A stretch of 64,000 nt of DNA from Pogonophryne albipinna (lineage: Eukaryota; Chordata; Actinopteri; Perciformes; Artedidraconidae), in NCBI GenBank assembly GCA_028583405.1, contig CM053256.1:18315534-18379533 (forward strand), in the 5' to 3' direction. The translations under genes and the position numbers were made by a program. Positions 38,116-48,704 of the stretch are shown one piece after another. The notes below the pieces were generated by a model. The model saw only the letters and a program-made list of their open reading frames with translations. It was not told where the DNA came from and did not search any database. The number at the start of each line of letters is the position of its first letter. Position 1 is the stretch's first letter.

Positions 38116-40041
38116 TCAATCAATCAATCAATCAATCAATGTTTATTTATATAGCCCAATATCACAAATGTTACATTTGTCTCAGTGGACTTCACAGTTT
38201 GTACAAAATATCAGTATGACAATACGACACCCTCTGTCCTTAGACCCTCACATCGTACAAGGAAAAACTTCCAAAGAAAACCCACAGTTTTAAAGGGAAA
38301 AATGGGAGAAACCTCAGGGAGAGCAACAGAGGAGGGATCCCTCTCCCAGGACGGACAGACGTGCAATAGATGCCGTGTGTAAATTGAAAAGATAATACAT
38401 TTGCAACATAGGTAGTCCAAATGTTTGGAAATGCATGTGTGTATAATAGGAAGATGAATCCACGAGGATATCCATCCAGGACCTATGATCCATGACCACA
38501 GCCACGACTCAAGATCCAGGGCTCGCGTTGCAGGACACAGGACCGCAGGATCATCCATGACTCCGGATCCCAGCGTATATAGACACCAAAAAGAAAGACA
38601 TTTGGGGAAGCTGGGTTAATCGGAACATGAGAGTACACAGGTATAGACAGAGAGAAGGAAGAAGTAAGATGTCCCCCGACAAACTAAGCCTATCAGCAAA
38701 ACTAGGGGCTGAATCTAATCAGCCCTAACTATAAGCTTTATCAAAAAGGAAGGTCTTAAGCGCACTCTTAAAAACGGATAGGGTGTCTGCCGCCCGAACA
38801 CAAACTGGAAGCTGATTCCACAAATGTGGAGCTTGATAAGAAAAGGCTCTGGCTCCCATTGTACTTTTAGAGACTCTAGGAACAACCAACAACCCTGCAT
38901 TCTTGGAACGCAATGCCCTAGTAGGACAGTAGGGTATAATGAGTTCTTTAAGGTAAGATGGCGCCTGCCCATTAAGGGCTTTGTAGGCGAGAAGAAGAAT
39001 TTTAAATTCTATCCTGTGTTCTATAGGGAGCCAGTGTAAGGCAGCCAGAACAGGAGTAATGTGGTCCCTTTTCCTAACTCTGGTTAGTACACGAGCTGCA
39101 GCATTTTGAATCAGCTGAAGCGACTTGACTGACTTCTTGGTACACCCTGATAATAAAGAGTTACAATAATCCAGCCTTGAAGTAACAAATGCATGGACTA
39201 GTTTCTCTGCATCGTTTTGAGGCAAGATATGCCTGATTTTTGCAATGTTACGTAGATGGAAGTAGGCGGTCCTTGAAATTGATTTTATGTGGGCGTTAAA
39301 GGATAAATCCTGATCAAATATAACACCAAGATTCCTTACAGTCTCACTGGAGGCCAAATTAATGCCATCCATAGTTAGTATATCTTTAGATAATTTGTTT
39401 CGTAGATTCTTCGGGCCAAGTACAATAACTTCAGTTTTGGTCGTGTTTAACATCAAAAAGTTTAAGGTCATCCACGTTTTTAAGTCCTTGAGGCAGTCTT
39501 GAATTTTATTTAGATGATTAATTTCATCAGGCTTGATTGATAAATATAGTTGAGTATCATCTGCATAACAATGAAAATTTACAGAATGATTCCTTATAAT
39601 ATTGCCTAACGGAAGCATATATAATGTGAACAAAATAGGTCCGAGCACTGAGCCCTGTGGCACTCCATGGCTAACTTTGGTTTGCGTGGAAGATTCATCA
39701 TTGACACGCACAAACTGAGAGCGTTCAGATAGATAGGACCTAAACCAGCTTAAAGCAGTTCCCTGTATGCCAACTAAGTGCTCTAGTCTTTGCAATAAGA
39801 TATCATGATCGATAGTATCAAATGCAGCACTGAGATCGAGTAAAACAAGAATAGAGACAAGTCCCTTGTCAGAGGCTATTAGAATGTCATTTGTGACTTT
39901 AACCAGAGCTGTCTCTGTGCTATGATGTGTTCTAAAGCCAGACTGAACATCTTCAAATAAATCATTGTTTTTTAAGTAATCACACAACTGTTTTGCGACC
40001 GCTTTCTCAATAATTTTTGAGAGGAAAGGAAGATTAGAAAT
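38116..40041 (-). mobile_element. L2-clade LINE, 5'-truncated
   Basis: Read on the minus strand, the element carries the C-terminal half of the polyprotein and a 3' UTR that ends in (ATTG)n, seen as CAATCAATCAATCAATCAAT at 38119-38140 on the + strand, then GTTTATTTATATAGCCC. The open frame extends a little beyond the first Met ([16 protein letters not shown]) and is cut off near 40041. This is the usual 5' truncation of target-primed reverse transcription. Confidence 0.88.
38725..39987 (-). CDS. LINE reverse transcriptase (L2-like), open
   Basis: A 420-residue uninterrupted frame. The reverse-transcriptase core is clear: [14 protein letters not shown] (15-28), catalytic D in [12 protein letters not shown] (50-61), [13 protein letters not shown] (108-120), and Y-A-D-D-T-Q-L-Y-L (141-149). 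It then reads L-N-T-T-K-T-E (154-onward region) and the C-terminal conserved L-H-W-L-P-I and A-P-x-L-W-N-Q-L-P. The endonuclease and the N-terminal part of the transcriptase are missing through 5' truncation. The lack of stops over 1.26 kb suggests a recent insertion. It is the enzyme that would copy LINE RNA into DNA at a nicked target; this copy alone is incomplete. Confidence 0.92.
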   Translation of the reverse strand: MCDYLKNNDLFEDVQSGFRTHHSTETALVKVTNDILIASDKGLVSILVLLDLSAAFDTIDHDILLQRLEHLVGIQGTALSWFRSYLSERSQFVRVNDESSTQTKVSHGVPQGSVLGPILFTLYMLPLGNIIRNHSVNFHCYADDTQLYLSIKPDEINHLNKIQDCLKDLKTWMTLNFLMLNTTKTEVIVLGPKNLRNKLSKDILTMDGINLASSETVRNLGVIFDQDLSFNAHIKSISRTAYFHLRNIAKIRHILPQNDAEKLVHAFVTSRLDYCNSLLSGCTKKSVKSLQLIQNAAARVLTRVRKRDHITPVLAALHWLPIEHRIEFKILLLAYKALNGQAPSYLKELIIPYCPTRALRSKNAGLLVVPRVSKSTMGARAFSYQAPHLWNQLPVCVRAADTLSVFKSALKTFLFDKAYS

Positions 40042-40194
40042 TCAAACGGGCACTGTATAAAGAATATCTTTCTCCTAACTTTTTTGTATTTTTCTGTATT
40101 TGATAAAAACATATATGTATCTTGTAGCATTATCTCCAAATGGAGAAAAAAGGTATGTAGAAATAATAAAAAAAAGGTATGATTGGTTAATTAA

Positions 40195-40745
40195 AAATAT
40201 AAAAAATTTTTATTGATCCTTTATTTATCCAGGAATGTCCCATTGAGATACAAGATCTCTTCTTCCAGGGAGTCCTGACCAACACGGCACACAACAAGTT
40301 TCAACATAAAACAAGGGCATTAAACAAAAAAACATACAATTCAAATATAAATACAGAAGGCCATTTGTGCAGTGGCAAGAAGCATAATCACATCAGCAAT
40401 AGCATCAGGTAAAACAGTTACATGTTTCATGAAGGGCTAATCGTAGCATACCTTTAAAAGCATTTACAGTAGGAAGTGCCTCTAGACAAAGTTTTACTTG
40501 CAGCGTATTCCATAAAAAGGGAGCATAGTGGGAGAATGCAGCTTTACCAAGCTCTGACTGCATCAAAGGAACATTTAAAAGCATCCCATTTGCTGCTCGT
40601 CTGGTATTAAAAAAGCAAGTATAAAAGGACAGAAGTCTGGAGATATATAAGGGCAGCTTACCTAGCAATGACTTAAGGATAAAAATCAACATGTGTGAAG
40701 GCAAATACTTCACATTAGATTCAACAAATACTGTGAGCACAGCTG
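40195..40745 (-). mobile_element. LINE 3' end (copy 1)
   Basis: The + strand begins CTTTATTTATCCAGGAATGT, CCCATTGAGATACAAGATCT, the complement of a LINE 3' UTR shared with 55656-56094. The minus-strand frame at 40405-40740 (M-L-T-V-F … S-L-L-G-K-L-P-L-Y-I … A-P-F-L-W-N-T-L-Q) is the end of the polyprotein. The clade was not settled; it differs from the L2 next to it. Confidence 0.75.
40405..40740 (-). pseudogene. LINE polyprotein C-terminal fragment
   Basis: 111 residues; the L-L-G-K-L-P-x-Y-I, R-A-A/V-A-x-x and W-N-x-L-Q motifs recur in the copy at 55799-56068, showing a shared family. The catalytic domain is absent through 5' truncation. Confidence 0.75.
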
Positions 40746-41044
40746 CCTCTCTTTTATGAACACATGTACAACTGCAATGACCTCAGCGGCTATAAGCACT
40801 TAGAAAACTCTATACTTTTATTTGTTTTGTCTGCATTTAAAATAGTCCCACATACAATTCTTCAATATGTGACCACTCATTTGGATAACAACTTTTCTAT
40901 CCAAAAAAAAGAAAGAATCCTGATGTATAGCTTACCGTGCTAAAATGCCATTCCATGGATTTGTTCTTTGTGTTTACCAATGTTGATTGTAATATTTTAT
41001 TTTGAAATATGACATGTTTTCTTTCTTGCTTCTCTCTCCCACAG

Positions 41045-41141
41045 CAGGACAATATAGACCGGTCCTCCAATCACCGACAAGCTGACCTCATTGGTCCGAG
41101 CTTCCAGCAATCAGCCAATCGGAGTTCTCCTAACCATCAAG
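41045..41141 (+). CDS. grb10: grb10 second coding exon
   Basis: The acceptor is CTCTCCCACAG followed directly by CAG, a tandem NAG-NAG acceptor, so the exon begins at 41045 (extra Gln) or 41048. It reads D-N-I-D-R-S-S-N-H-R-Q-A-D-L then a Ser/Asn/Gln stretch to P-N-H-Q. It ends in phase 1 at donor CAAG|GTTGGT. Mammalian GRB10 has an equivalent short segment ending in N-H-Q before E-D-D-V-D-L. The encoded N-terminal region is disordered. A 244-bp TG repeat begins 29 nt after the exon. Confidence 0.9.
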
Positions 41142-41167
41142 GTTGGTACACCACCTTCCATCAAAAG

Positions 41168-41416
<249 letters not shown>

Positions 41417-42172
41417 GGTGGGTGGGTGCAACAAAAGCTGTGTATTCTCCATTTATTTTCATATATAAAGACTACAAAGGTCATCGAAATTACCTGGGAT
41501 TGTTGTAGTATTACTATGGGTTTGTGTGTGTTTCAGTACAGTGTGGACAGTGGCTTGCTCCTCATTATCTTCCACTGGGCCGGGGGGGCGGGGTCAAGGG
41601 GGATAATATATATTTGGGTCTCTTCCGCTGTAAACATTTCAGCAGTTCAAAGGATGATTTGCATAGACACAGGGTGCCATTATAATTACGCCGTCTATCT
41701 AATTGTGCCATACAGGGTTCATCCATGACAATCGGAGCATGAGATTTAAGCACAATATTGGCTCAGCATGGGAGGTAAGGGTGGGGAGTCTGCAAGGACC
41801 CAACCAGTGAATTAGAACGCTTGGCACTGGCATGGGAAATAAATGGAGCAGAAATTACATTGTAATTTTTCAGGATCAGCCGGGATGGAGGGAACACAAG
41901 AGGACCAGAGAGACAGACGAAATAATTTAACCAAGACATTTAGTTTACACTGTCTGAATGATATTTTTTTAGAGGGACAGATGTTTTATTTTAGTTTGTT
42001 TCCAATAGTTTGTTAGTAGTCAGGAGCTTGATTCATTTGTGCAGACAATTTAGATTTATGTCAGATCTCCTTTCCTGTATTGTTCTTTTTTTATTTATGA
42101 AAAAGGTGTCAAATAAGCTACAACTTTTAAGTCTTTTTACCATTCAAGCCTGTTCACAAGCTGTGTTACATA

Positions 42173-42871
42173 CACTGAACAAAAATATAAACGCAACACT
42201 TTTGTTTTTGCTCCCATTTTTCATGAGATGAACTCAAAGATCTAAAACATTTTCTATATACACAAAATAACCATTTTTCTCAAATATTGTTCACAATTCT
42301 GAAAAAATCTGTGATAGTGAGCACTTCTCCTTTGCCGAGATAATCCATCCCACCTCACAGGTGTGGCATATCAAGATGCTGATTAGACAGCATGATTATT
42401 GCACAGCTTAGGCTGGCCACAATAAAAGGCCACTCTGAAACGTGCATTTTTGCAGGGTTAGGGTTAGGGTAATGTTGTGAATCAAGTGGCCCATGGTGGT
42501 GGTGGGGTTATGTTATGGACGACGAACACAGGCCACTCGATTCACAACATTACCCTAACCCTAACCCTACCCCTCACACCAGATACTGACTAGTTGCACG
42601 TTTCAGAGTGGCCTTTTATTGTGGCCAGCCTAAGGCACACCTGTGCAATAATCATGCTGTCTAATCAGCATCTTGATATGCCACACCTGTGAGGTGGGAT
42701 GGATTATCTCGGCAAAGGAGAAGTGCTCACTATCACAGATCTTTTCAGATTTGTGAACAATATTTGAGAGAAATGGTTATTTTGTGTATATAGAAAATGT
42801 TTTAGATCTTTGAGTTCATCTCATGAAAAATGGGAGCAAAAATAAAAGTGTTGCTTTTTTTTTGTTCAGTG
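42173..42871. mobile_element. mini-Tc1 (deleted copy) with long inverted repeats
   Basis: TA duplications flank it (42171-42172 and 42872-42873). Termini are CACTGAACAAAAATATAAAC and its complement (with small indels). The inverted repeats extend about 270 bp and match the Tc1 element at 16729-19518. All but about 60 bp of transposase DNA is gone, replaced by a telomere-motif foldback core. Confidence 0.95.
42454..42568. repeat. telomere-motif foldback inside mini-Tc1
   Basis: The left arm 42454-42483 begins AGGGTTAGGGTTAGGGTAAT and continues TGTTGTGAATC. The right arm 42539-42568 is its exact reverse complement, 30 nt. After one mismatch the pairing extends 7 more bases (to 42491 and from 42531). 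The loop plus the inner arm derive from the transposase gene (compare 17396-17465). They carry a 17-bp deletion between TTATG direct repeats. Confidence 0.95.
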
Positions 42872-43021
42872 TATCATCCTCATGGTCTATATTATTTGTG
42901 CAGACATTTTTAATTTAGCCTAGTTCCTGTAGTGCAGGGGTCGGCAACAGGCGGTCCGGATCCGGACCCAGACGCCGACCTATACGGACCCGGACCTATA
43001 ATCAATACATTAAGAGGGGAT

Positions 43022-43418
43022 ACAAGCGGCCGAGATGGGCTTTCTCCGCAGGGTGGCTGGTGTCTCCCTTAGGGATAAGGTGAGAAGTTCAGTCATCCGG
43101 GAGGGACTCGGAGTTGAACCGCTCCTCCTTCGCGTCGAAAGGAGCCAGTTGAGGTGGTTTGGGCACCTAGTAAGGATGCCACCTGGGCGCCTCCCTAGGG
43201 AGGTGTTCCAGGCACGTCCAGCTGGGAAGAGACCAAGGGGTAGACCTAGGACCAGGTGGAGGGATTATATCTCTTCGCTGGCCTGGGAGCGCCTTGGGAT
43301 CCCCCAGTCAGAGCTGGTTGATGTGGCCGGGGAAAAGAAAGTTTGGGGCTCTTTGCTGGAACTGCTACCCCCGTGACCCGACCACGGATAAGCGGGAGAA
43401 GATGGATGGATGGATAAT
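43022..43418 (+). mobile_element. RTE/Rex3-like LINE 3' end nested in hAT
   Basis: A 7-bp duplication AGGGGAT flanks it (43015-43021 and 43419-43425). The frame at 43035-43376 reads L-R-W-F-G-H-L-V-R-M-P-P-G-R-L … R-P-R-G-R-P-R-T-R-W-R-D-Y-I, the familiar end of a fish LINE polyprotein. The tail is GATGGATGGATGGATA, a (GATG)n tail as in RTE-type elements. 5'-truncated, so inert. Confidence 0.85.
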
Positions 43419-43648
43419 AGGGGATTTCAATTTTGACGGGGCGATTATATTTTATCCGCCGCGGACAGGGGGCGAAAGAGACGAGTGAGCGATACAGGGA
43501 GAGAAACACAGAAGAAGAGACGAGAGCGCGGCAGAGAGAAGCGGAGAGGAAAGTGAGTGAAGAGAATAATTAGCGATACAGGGAGAGAAGCGGAGAGGAG
43601 AGTGAACAGGCGTGTTAGCGGCAGGCAGGGAGAGACAAATAATTACAC

Positions 43649-43906
43649 ATGGCACTCTCCAAGAAGAGGAAAGTGGACAGTGAGAACAGAGCTTTTAACC
43701 CTGAGTGGACTCATTCATATTCATCCTGCCTACTGGGAGCACAGAACCAGTGTGTCTCATTTGTTCAGAGACCGTGGCGCTCATTCAAAGTGCCAAAACG
43801 CCACTATGAGACAAAACACAAAGTGTTTGACCAAACATTCCCTCTCAAGTCAGAACTGAGGTCACAAAAAATAAATATCGTTCCAGGGCAGGCTAACCGA
43901 GTCTAA
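43649..43906 (+). pseudogene. hAT transposase N-terminal remnant
   Basis: The frame starts M-A-L-S-K-K-R-K-V-D-S-E-N-R-A-F-N-P-E-W-T, the recognisable beginning of hAT transposases related to domesticated GTF2IRD2 and SCAND3 proteins, then F-K-V-P-K-R-H-Y-E-T-K-H, the end of a degenerate zinc finger. It stops at about 85 residues. The catalytic core is deleted. Confidence 0.8.
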
Positions 43907-46900
43907 CCAATGAGCACCTGCATGTGTGTATGAGAATGGCCCTGACACCATTTCAGCCCAGATTTAAACTCCTGGCAGGACAAGCTCCAGCTCAATTCTC
44001 ACACTGAACAAAACAAAGTGAGAGAGGGACTGCAATACAAGAGGGAAAGAAAGAGAAACTTTAAAACTGTTCAATTGTTATGATGTGTAAAGACTGATAT
44101 TGTTCTATAATCGGCTGAAACTCTTAAGACATGATGTGAAACGGTTAACAAAGAAAAAGAGAAACTCAAGCTGCTGCTACACTTTTTTTTATTTATCTAA
44201 AATTAAGCACTTTTGAGATGCACACATTTTCAAAAGCTATTTTATTTATTTTCTCTATTTCATTTTTAAATGCAGCCCGAGAGGAACATTACACATATCC
44301 ACAGTATTTACTGTATATCTGTGTAGTTCAATGTTAATTGAAAAAGTTTTTGAATTGTACTTTCTTTATTCGATTGGCAGTCAGTTGTTGATTACATGCA
44401 GACGTTGATAAAGCTACAGGCTACTTATATATATCACACTAATTCATAAAGCAAGTTAGACATTTTGAAGCTCCGGACCTTTGCATGGGGAGATTTTCTC
44501 TAACTGGACCTCGTTGAATTTTAGTTGAATAACTCTGCTGTAGTGTTATTAGTAGGATTGTAATCCTTGCTGATATTATTAAATTCAAAACCACTAAACT
44601 ATGTATTAATTATTAGAAGGCTATTAGAGCTCCCATAAGCTAGAACAGTCATAAACCAATTCATTTTTGGAGGGAATAGTATGTTTTTTTGGGAACATGT
44701 CTTCCATTATTTTACATGCTGGTAATGAGATGCTATTGCACAAGTGGCTTTTGTAGCATTTGTAAACCAACATTTGACGTAGACAAATAGAAGTTGCTCT
44801 TGCCAACAATGAATCTATTAATTCTGCCATGCACATTATATTTTACTTTGGAGTTTATTATTATAAATGTTATTGTTATAAGTTGTTCTAATACAAGTTT
44901 AATATAGTTTGCCCAAATGCAGTATTCTTTAAATAAATAGAAGAATGACAAAACCACATTTTCCCGGGTCGTGGTGTGACACACACGACAGTCCTTTCCA
45001 GTTACTCACAGATGCGATGTCTCAGGCTTGTACTGTGCAAACGCTGTCTCCTCTCCTCTGTTGTTTTCATCTTTGCACACGTCGAAGTCCCTTCAGTCGT
45101 ATAGCCAAGTCCATTGTATATAGAATTATATAACTAGCTCTCTGCCAAAGGCCAATACAATATGAAAATAGGACTAGATTTCATAATCACCAACCATCAT
45201 TGAGTCAACAGTTGGCCCATCCATCTGTTTTCTTATAAGATATGAGAGAAAAAAGACAGCAAGTGTTAAGATTACATATTTTTTCAGAATAAGCAAGACA
45301 GTTGGCAGTTAGGAACCTGCTCTTTTCTTAGTTCAGGACATCGTGTGCCCTGGCATAACATGAAGTCTGGAAAAGGACAGAAAAAGACAAGAGAACAAAT
45401 TAGAAACTGGGAAAAGTTGAGTTGCTCAAATCAAATGTGATCTACTGCTTTTACTTTAGTTACGACGTAACTAGGCATTCGAGTGGCCTGGGGTACATCA
45501 TGAGTTTAGTTTAGTGGCATACAATTGTGAGACATACGTGGAGGTTATTAAGTATGTTTTTATTGGCCAATATCAATGTTATGTACTAGCTAAATATGTC
45601 TGAGGCAAGGCAGTTCAATCCTGTTCCACGCTGTAGCAGACCTGCTGATTTTGTGTCATTTTTAGTGAGTATGTGTACGTGCAGGACCGTGACATTCTCA
45701 CCCGTCTGTTTTTTGGCTTATAACTTTGTTACAATAACAAAAGGAAGAGGAAGCATGGGATATATTTAACCTATAATTAAACTGCTTATAGGTTCTTATG
45801 AGAGGAGTGGTTTAAACGTGAGGTATAAATGAACTCTACAATAATGCCTATGATATCGTTTGATGCTTCAAAGTTTTATATCTGGTTATGACTTCCATAG
45901 TTCAGTTATGGCCCAAAACTTAACTTAAAAATAGTATGAACAACATGTTGGAAATGTATTACAATTAAGTGTTGAAACTTGAATTTGGATAATTTACCTG
46001 ACAATACAAGCTAAAGGACGTGTTTCTGTTTTACCGTTTAAACCACTTCGCTTGGCACAAGAGGGTGGAGTGGGTGTTCAGTTTATTTTCCCCTCTTCCG
46101 AATCTAAAGGGGTTTAAATACAGTGCGTGCGTGCCTGCCTGCATGCTGCCTGTGTCATCAATCTGTCAGCCTTACCGCCGGGTGAATGACGCAGGCCTTT
46201 GTTTGCCTGATTGTGACATACACAGGTGATTATGATCGTATGACAGATAATGACGCAGCATTCCCACATCCATGAGTGAGTTTAAGGGTTGTTTCTTTGG
46301 AAGAAAACAGCTCAGCCAATTCCCATCCAGATGCCAAACTAGGTCATATTTCGGAGGAAACTTATTTTCTCTCTCTAGCCTTGGGTTACATGTCTCACCT
46401 TGTGTGATTGATGGATGATGAGTACATGTTTTGTTCGACTTTTGCTTTTGATTTGTTTTTATCTAGCATAACCAGATAAGTGTTTGTTTGATTTTGTTGT
46501 TACATTTGTATTTATTTTTTTGTTTATGTTATGTGTCTCTGTTCTCTGTTACAAGTGTCTTGCCCTGTCTGTTCTTAACTTGTGTATGGCCATGTATGAA
46601 CCCTGTGTTCTGTGGTACATAGCTCTTTAGCTCCGCAGGCTAACTATAAGTAGCTGCTCCAGCTTACATGTCACTATTAATACTCGCAGATTAACCACCT
46701 ATGATTTACAGCCACCTGTGATACAGCTAAAAGACGCGTTTTCAGGAAAAGCTCCACAAAGGCGACACTTTAGGTTCATAAGTATAGCTTTCAGCCTCAG
46801 TGCTAAAGACAAGCTCACCTGTGTCTCCTCATGTTGTTTGTGCCTCTGGAACAAGTAGTTCCATAGGAAACTAATTCCATCCCAGGCTTAAGGGCTCCCT

Positions 46901-48406
46901 TTGAAGCCAGTGCTTTAAAACTTTATGTCAATCAAATAGTTGTTTCCCAACGTCAGCTTTCCGCTGAGCAGTGGGACTTTTAGAGTGGCATGACCCTCAC
47001 AGCACCTTGCAGGATCCAGCTGTCAGCTGTCCTGCACTCTGAGCTGTGGGACAATTTCATGAGTCACAAAGTGCAGGGCACATTTTAAGCCTTGTAGTTC
47101 TGGACGGAAGGACTGCATGGTAAAAGTTCAATTGAACATCCAACAAATGTGCTTTTTTTTTTTTTAAACACGCTTTCAAAGTGTGTTTGCTTTGAACCTA
47201 AAAATGCTCAGATAATGAAAAATCATTTACTTCCTAACTGTATTCATGGGCTGCTCAGAAGATGAAATGAGAAATAGCCGGTTTGAATTTAGAAAAATAA
47301 ACACATAAATAAATGTGAAATAGTTGAAACATCTGATCAGATGGTTCTCTTACCATTACTGCAAATAGCAATGCAACTTATTCACTGTCTATTATTTGGT
47401 TACAATGTAATGCATGTCATTTAAATCTGCCTGTAACACTAATTAATATGTGAGACCATGTCAGTTTGAGAGCCCCTACAGTACACTTTACAATTAGAGC
47501 CTGTCCCCCCCTAGTGGTTTACTTATGTCCCACAGTACAGTTGGCAGGATCTGGATGATCAGAGATTTGATGATTAATTCATAATGGAGAATTATATATC
47601 ATAGGACGAGTCAACACTGCAGATTGTAATTCAGAAAGAGCAAAGTTATGCACCCAGTTTACCCGGATGATAAAACGTTCATAGCATAGAGCAATTAGAA
47701 GGAGATCTTCCCTTCAATTGTGCTCGCTTCAAACTTCGATACAACATGCTCCCTTCGGTGGAAAAATTATCTTCATGAATTTAAATGAGCCTAGAGGTTT
47801 TCACAGGGGCTTTGAGGATAGATTCCACCTCTGAAAAGAATCCAGTTTTTTAAGACCTTTTAAAAGCACAATATTTAAAACATGCTGTGAAGTCGAAGCA
47901 GATGCTTACTGTGCCTTCGCTGTGAACCCCAGCGGTGTGAGTTGAAAAGTGTTAGGGGCAGGTTGGAGCTTGTTCCTGTTATCCCTGGAGATTTGGCTCA
48001 CAGAGGAGCACAATGTTCGTAGTCAAGATACTTCTTCTGATTGGGTGTGAGTGTGTGTTCTGTGCCAGTTTTTTCTTTTTCTTTTCAGTATTACTCAGAA
48101 TCAAGGTGGTGCAAACAAAGTGAGGTCAAGGGTTGGAATCCGGCCACAATAAAATGATAGAGAAACTAAAATAGAAAGGGAAAGTCCCAACAATATCCAG
48201 GGACTTTCTTAGTTTTAGTGTGTGCCTCAACTATTTGAAACCAAAACAGAAAGCTTAGAGGAATTTCATGTTTCCTTTTTTATTATGTGTTATTGCCTTT
48301 CGGTTTTGATTTTCTCCCAAGCTTTAGTGTTGTGTATTCTGCTCCACTATGTCCTTACTTTTAACATTATTTACTAATGTGTTCCCTTTCTATATATCTC
48401 CTCCAG

Positions 48407-48704
48407 AGGATGATGTCGATTTGGAGGCCCTGGTGAATGATATGAACTCTTCGCTGGAGAGCCTGTACTCCACCTGCAGTGGTCAGCAGACAGAGTCAAC
48501 CCCACTGCTGCACAATGGACAGACCTCTTCCTCACACCAACAGCACCATCACAATCACGTGCAACACAACCAGCCTCGGCAGGGTCAACACTCACTTGCT
48601 CTAAGCCACGTCTCCCCAGAGCCGCCCTCCTCTTCTTCGTCGTCTGCAGACTCCCCACAATCCAGCCTCAGGCGGTCACAACCCATGCACATCCTCGCTG
48701 TCAG
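48407..48704 (+). CDS. grb10: grb10 coding exon 3
   Basis: The acceptor is TCTCCTCCAG and the donor GTCAG|GTACGT. The exon completes a Glu codon and reads [21 protein letters not shown], a diagnostic GRB10 segment. It then has a His/Gln-rich stretch (H-Q-Q-H-H-H-N-H) and a Ser run, and ends [10 protein letters not shown]. Mammalian GRB10 has the same flanks (S-Q-P-V-H-I-L-A-V-R) but I recall a different, shorter middle. The low-complexity middle is disordered and probably fast evolving. This N-terminal region precedes the RA and PH domains. Confidence 0.95.

Larger units (their letters stand above)
42935..44537 (+). mobile_element. hAT element (GTF2IRD2/SCAND3-like transposase type) with nested LINE
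   Basis: Identical octamers CTGTAGTG lie at 42927-42934 and 44538-44545. The element begins CAGGGGTCGGCAACAG and ends AATAACTCTG. An N-terminal transposase piece lies at 43649-43906. A LINE 3' end (43022-43418) interrupts the left part with its own duplication. The right end (CTAACTGGACCTCGTTGAAT) resembles 63116-63140. Confidence 0.9.

Noticed and set aside
42454..42568. True interstitial telomere or chromosome-fusion point
   Set aside because: Only two to three TTAGGG units per arm, arranged inverted and confined within a TA-flanked transposon.
43035..43376. A 113-residue frame that could pass for a host gene (L-R-W-F-G-H-L-V-R-M)
   Set aside because: It is flanked by a 7-bp target duplication, has a GATG tail and has the standard C-terminal motif of a fish LINE.
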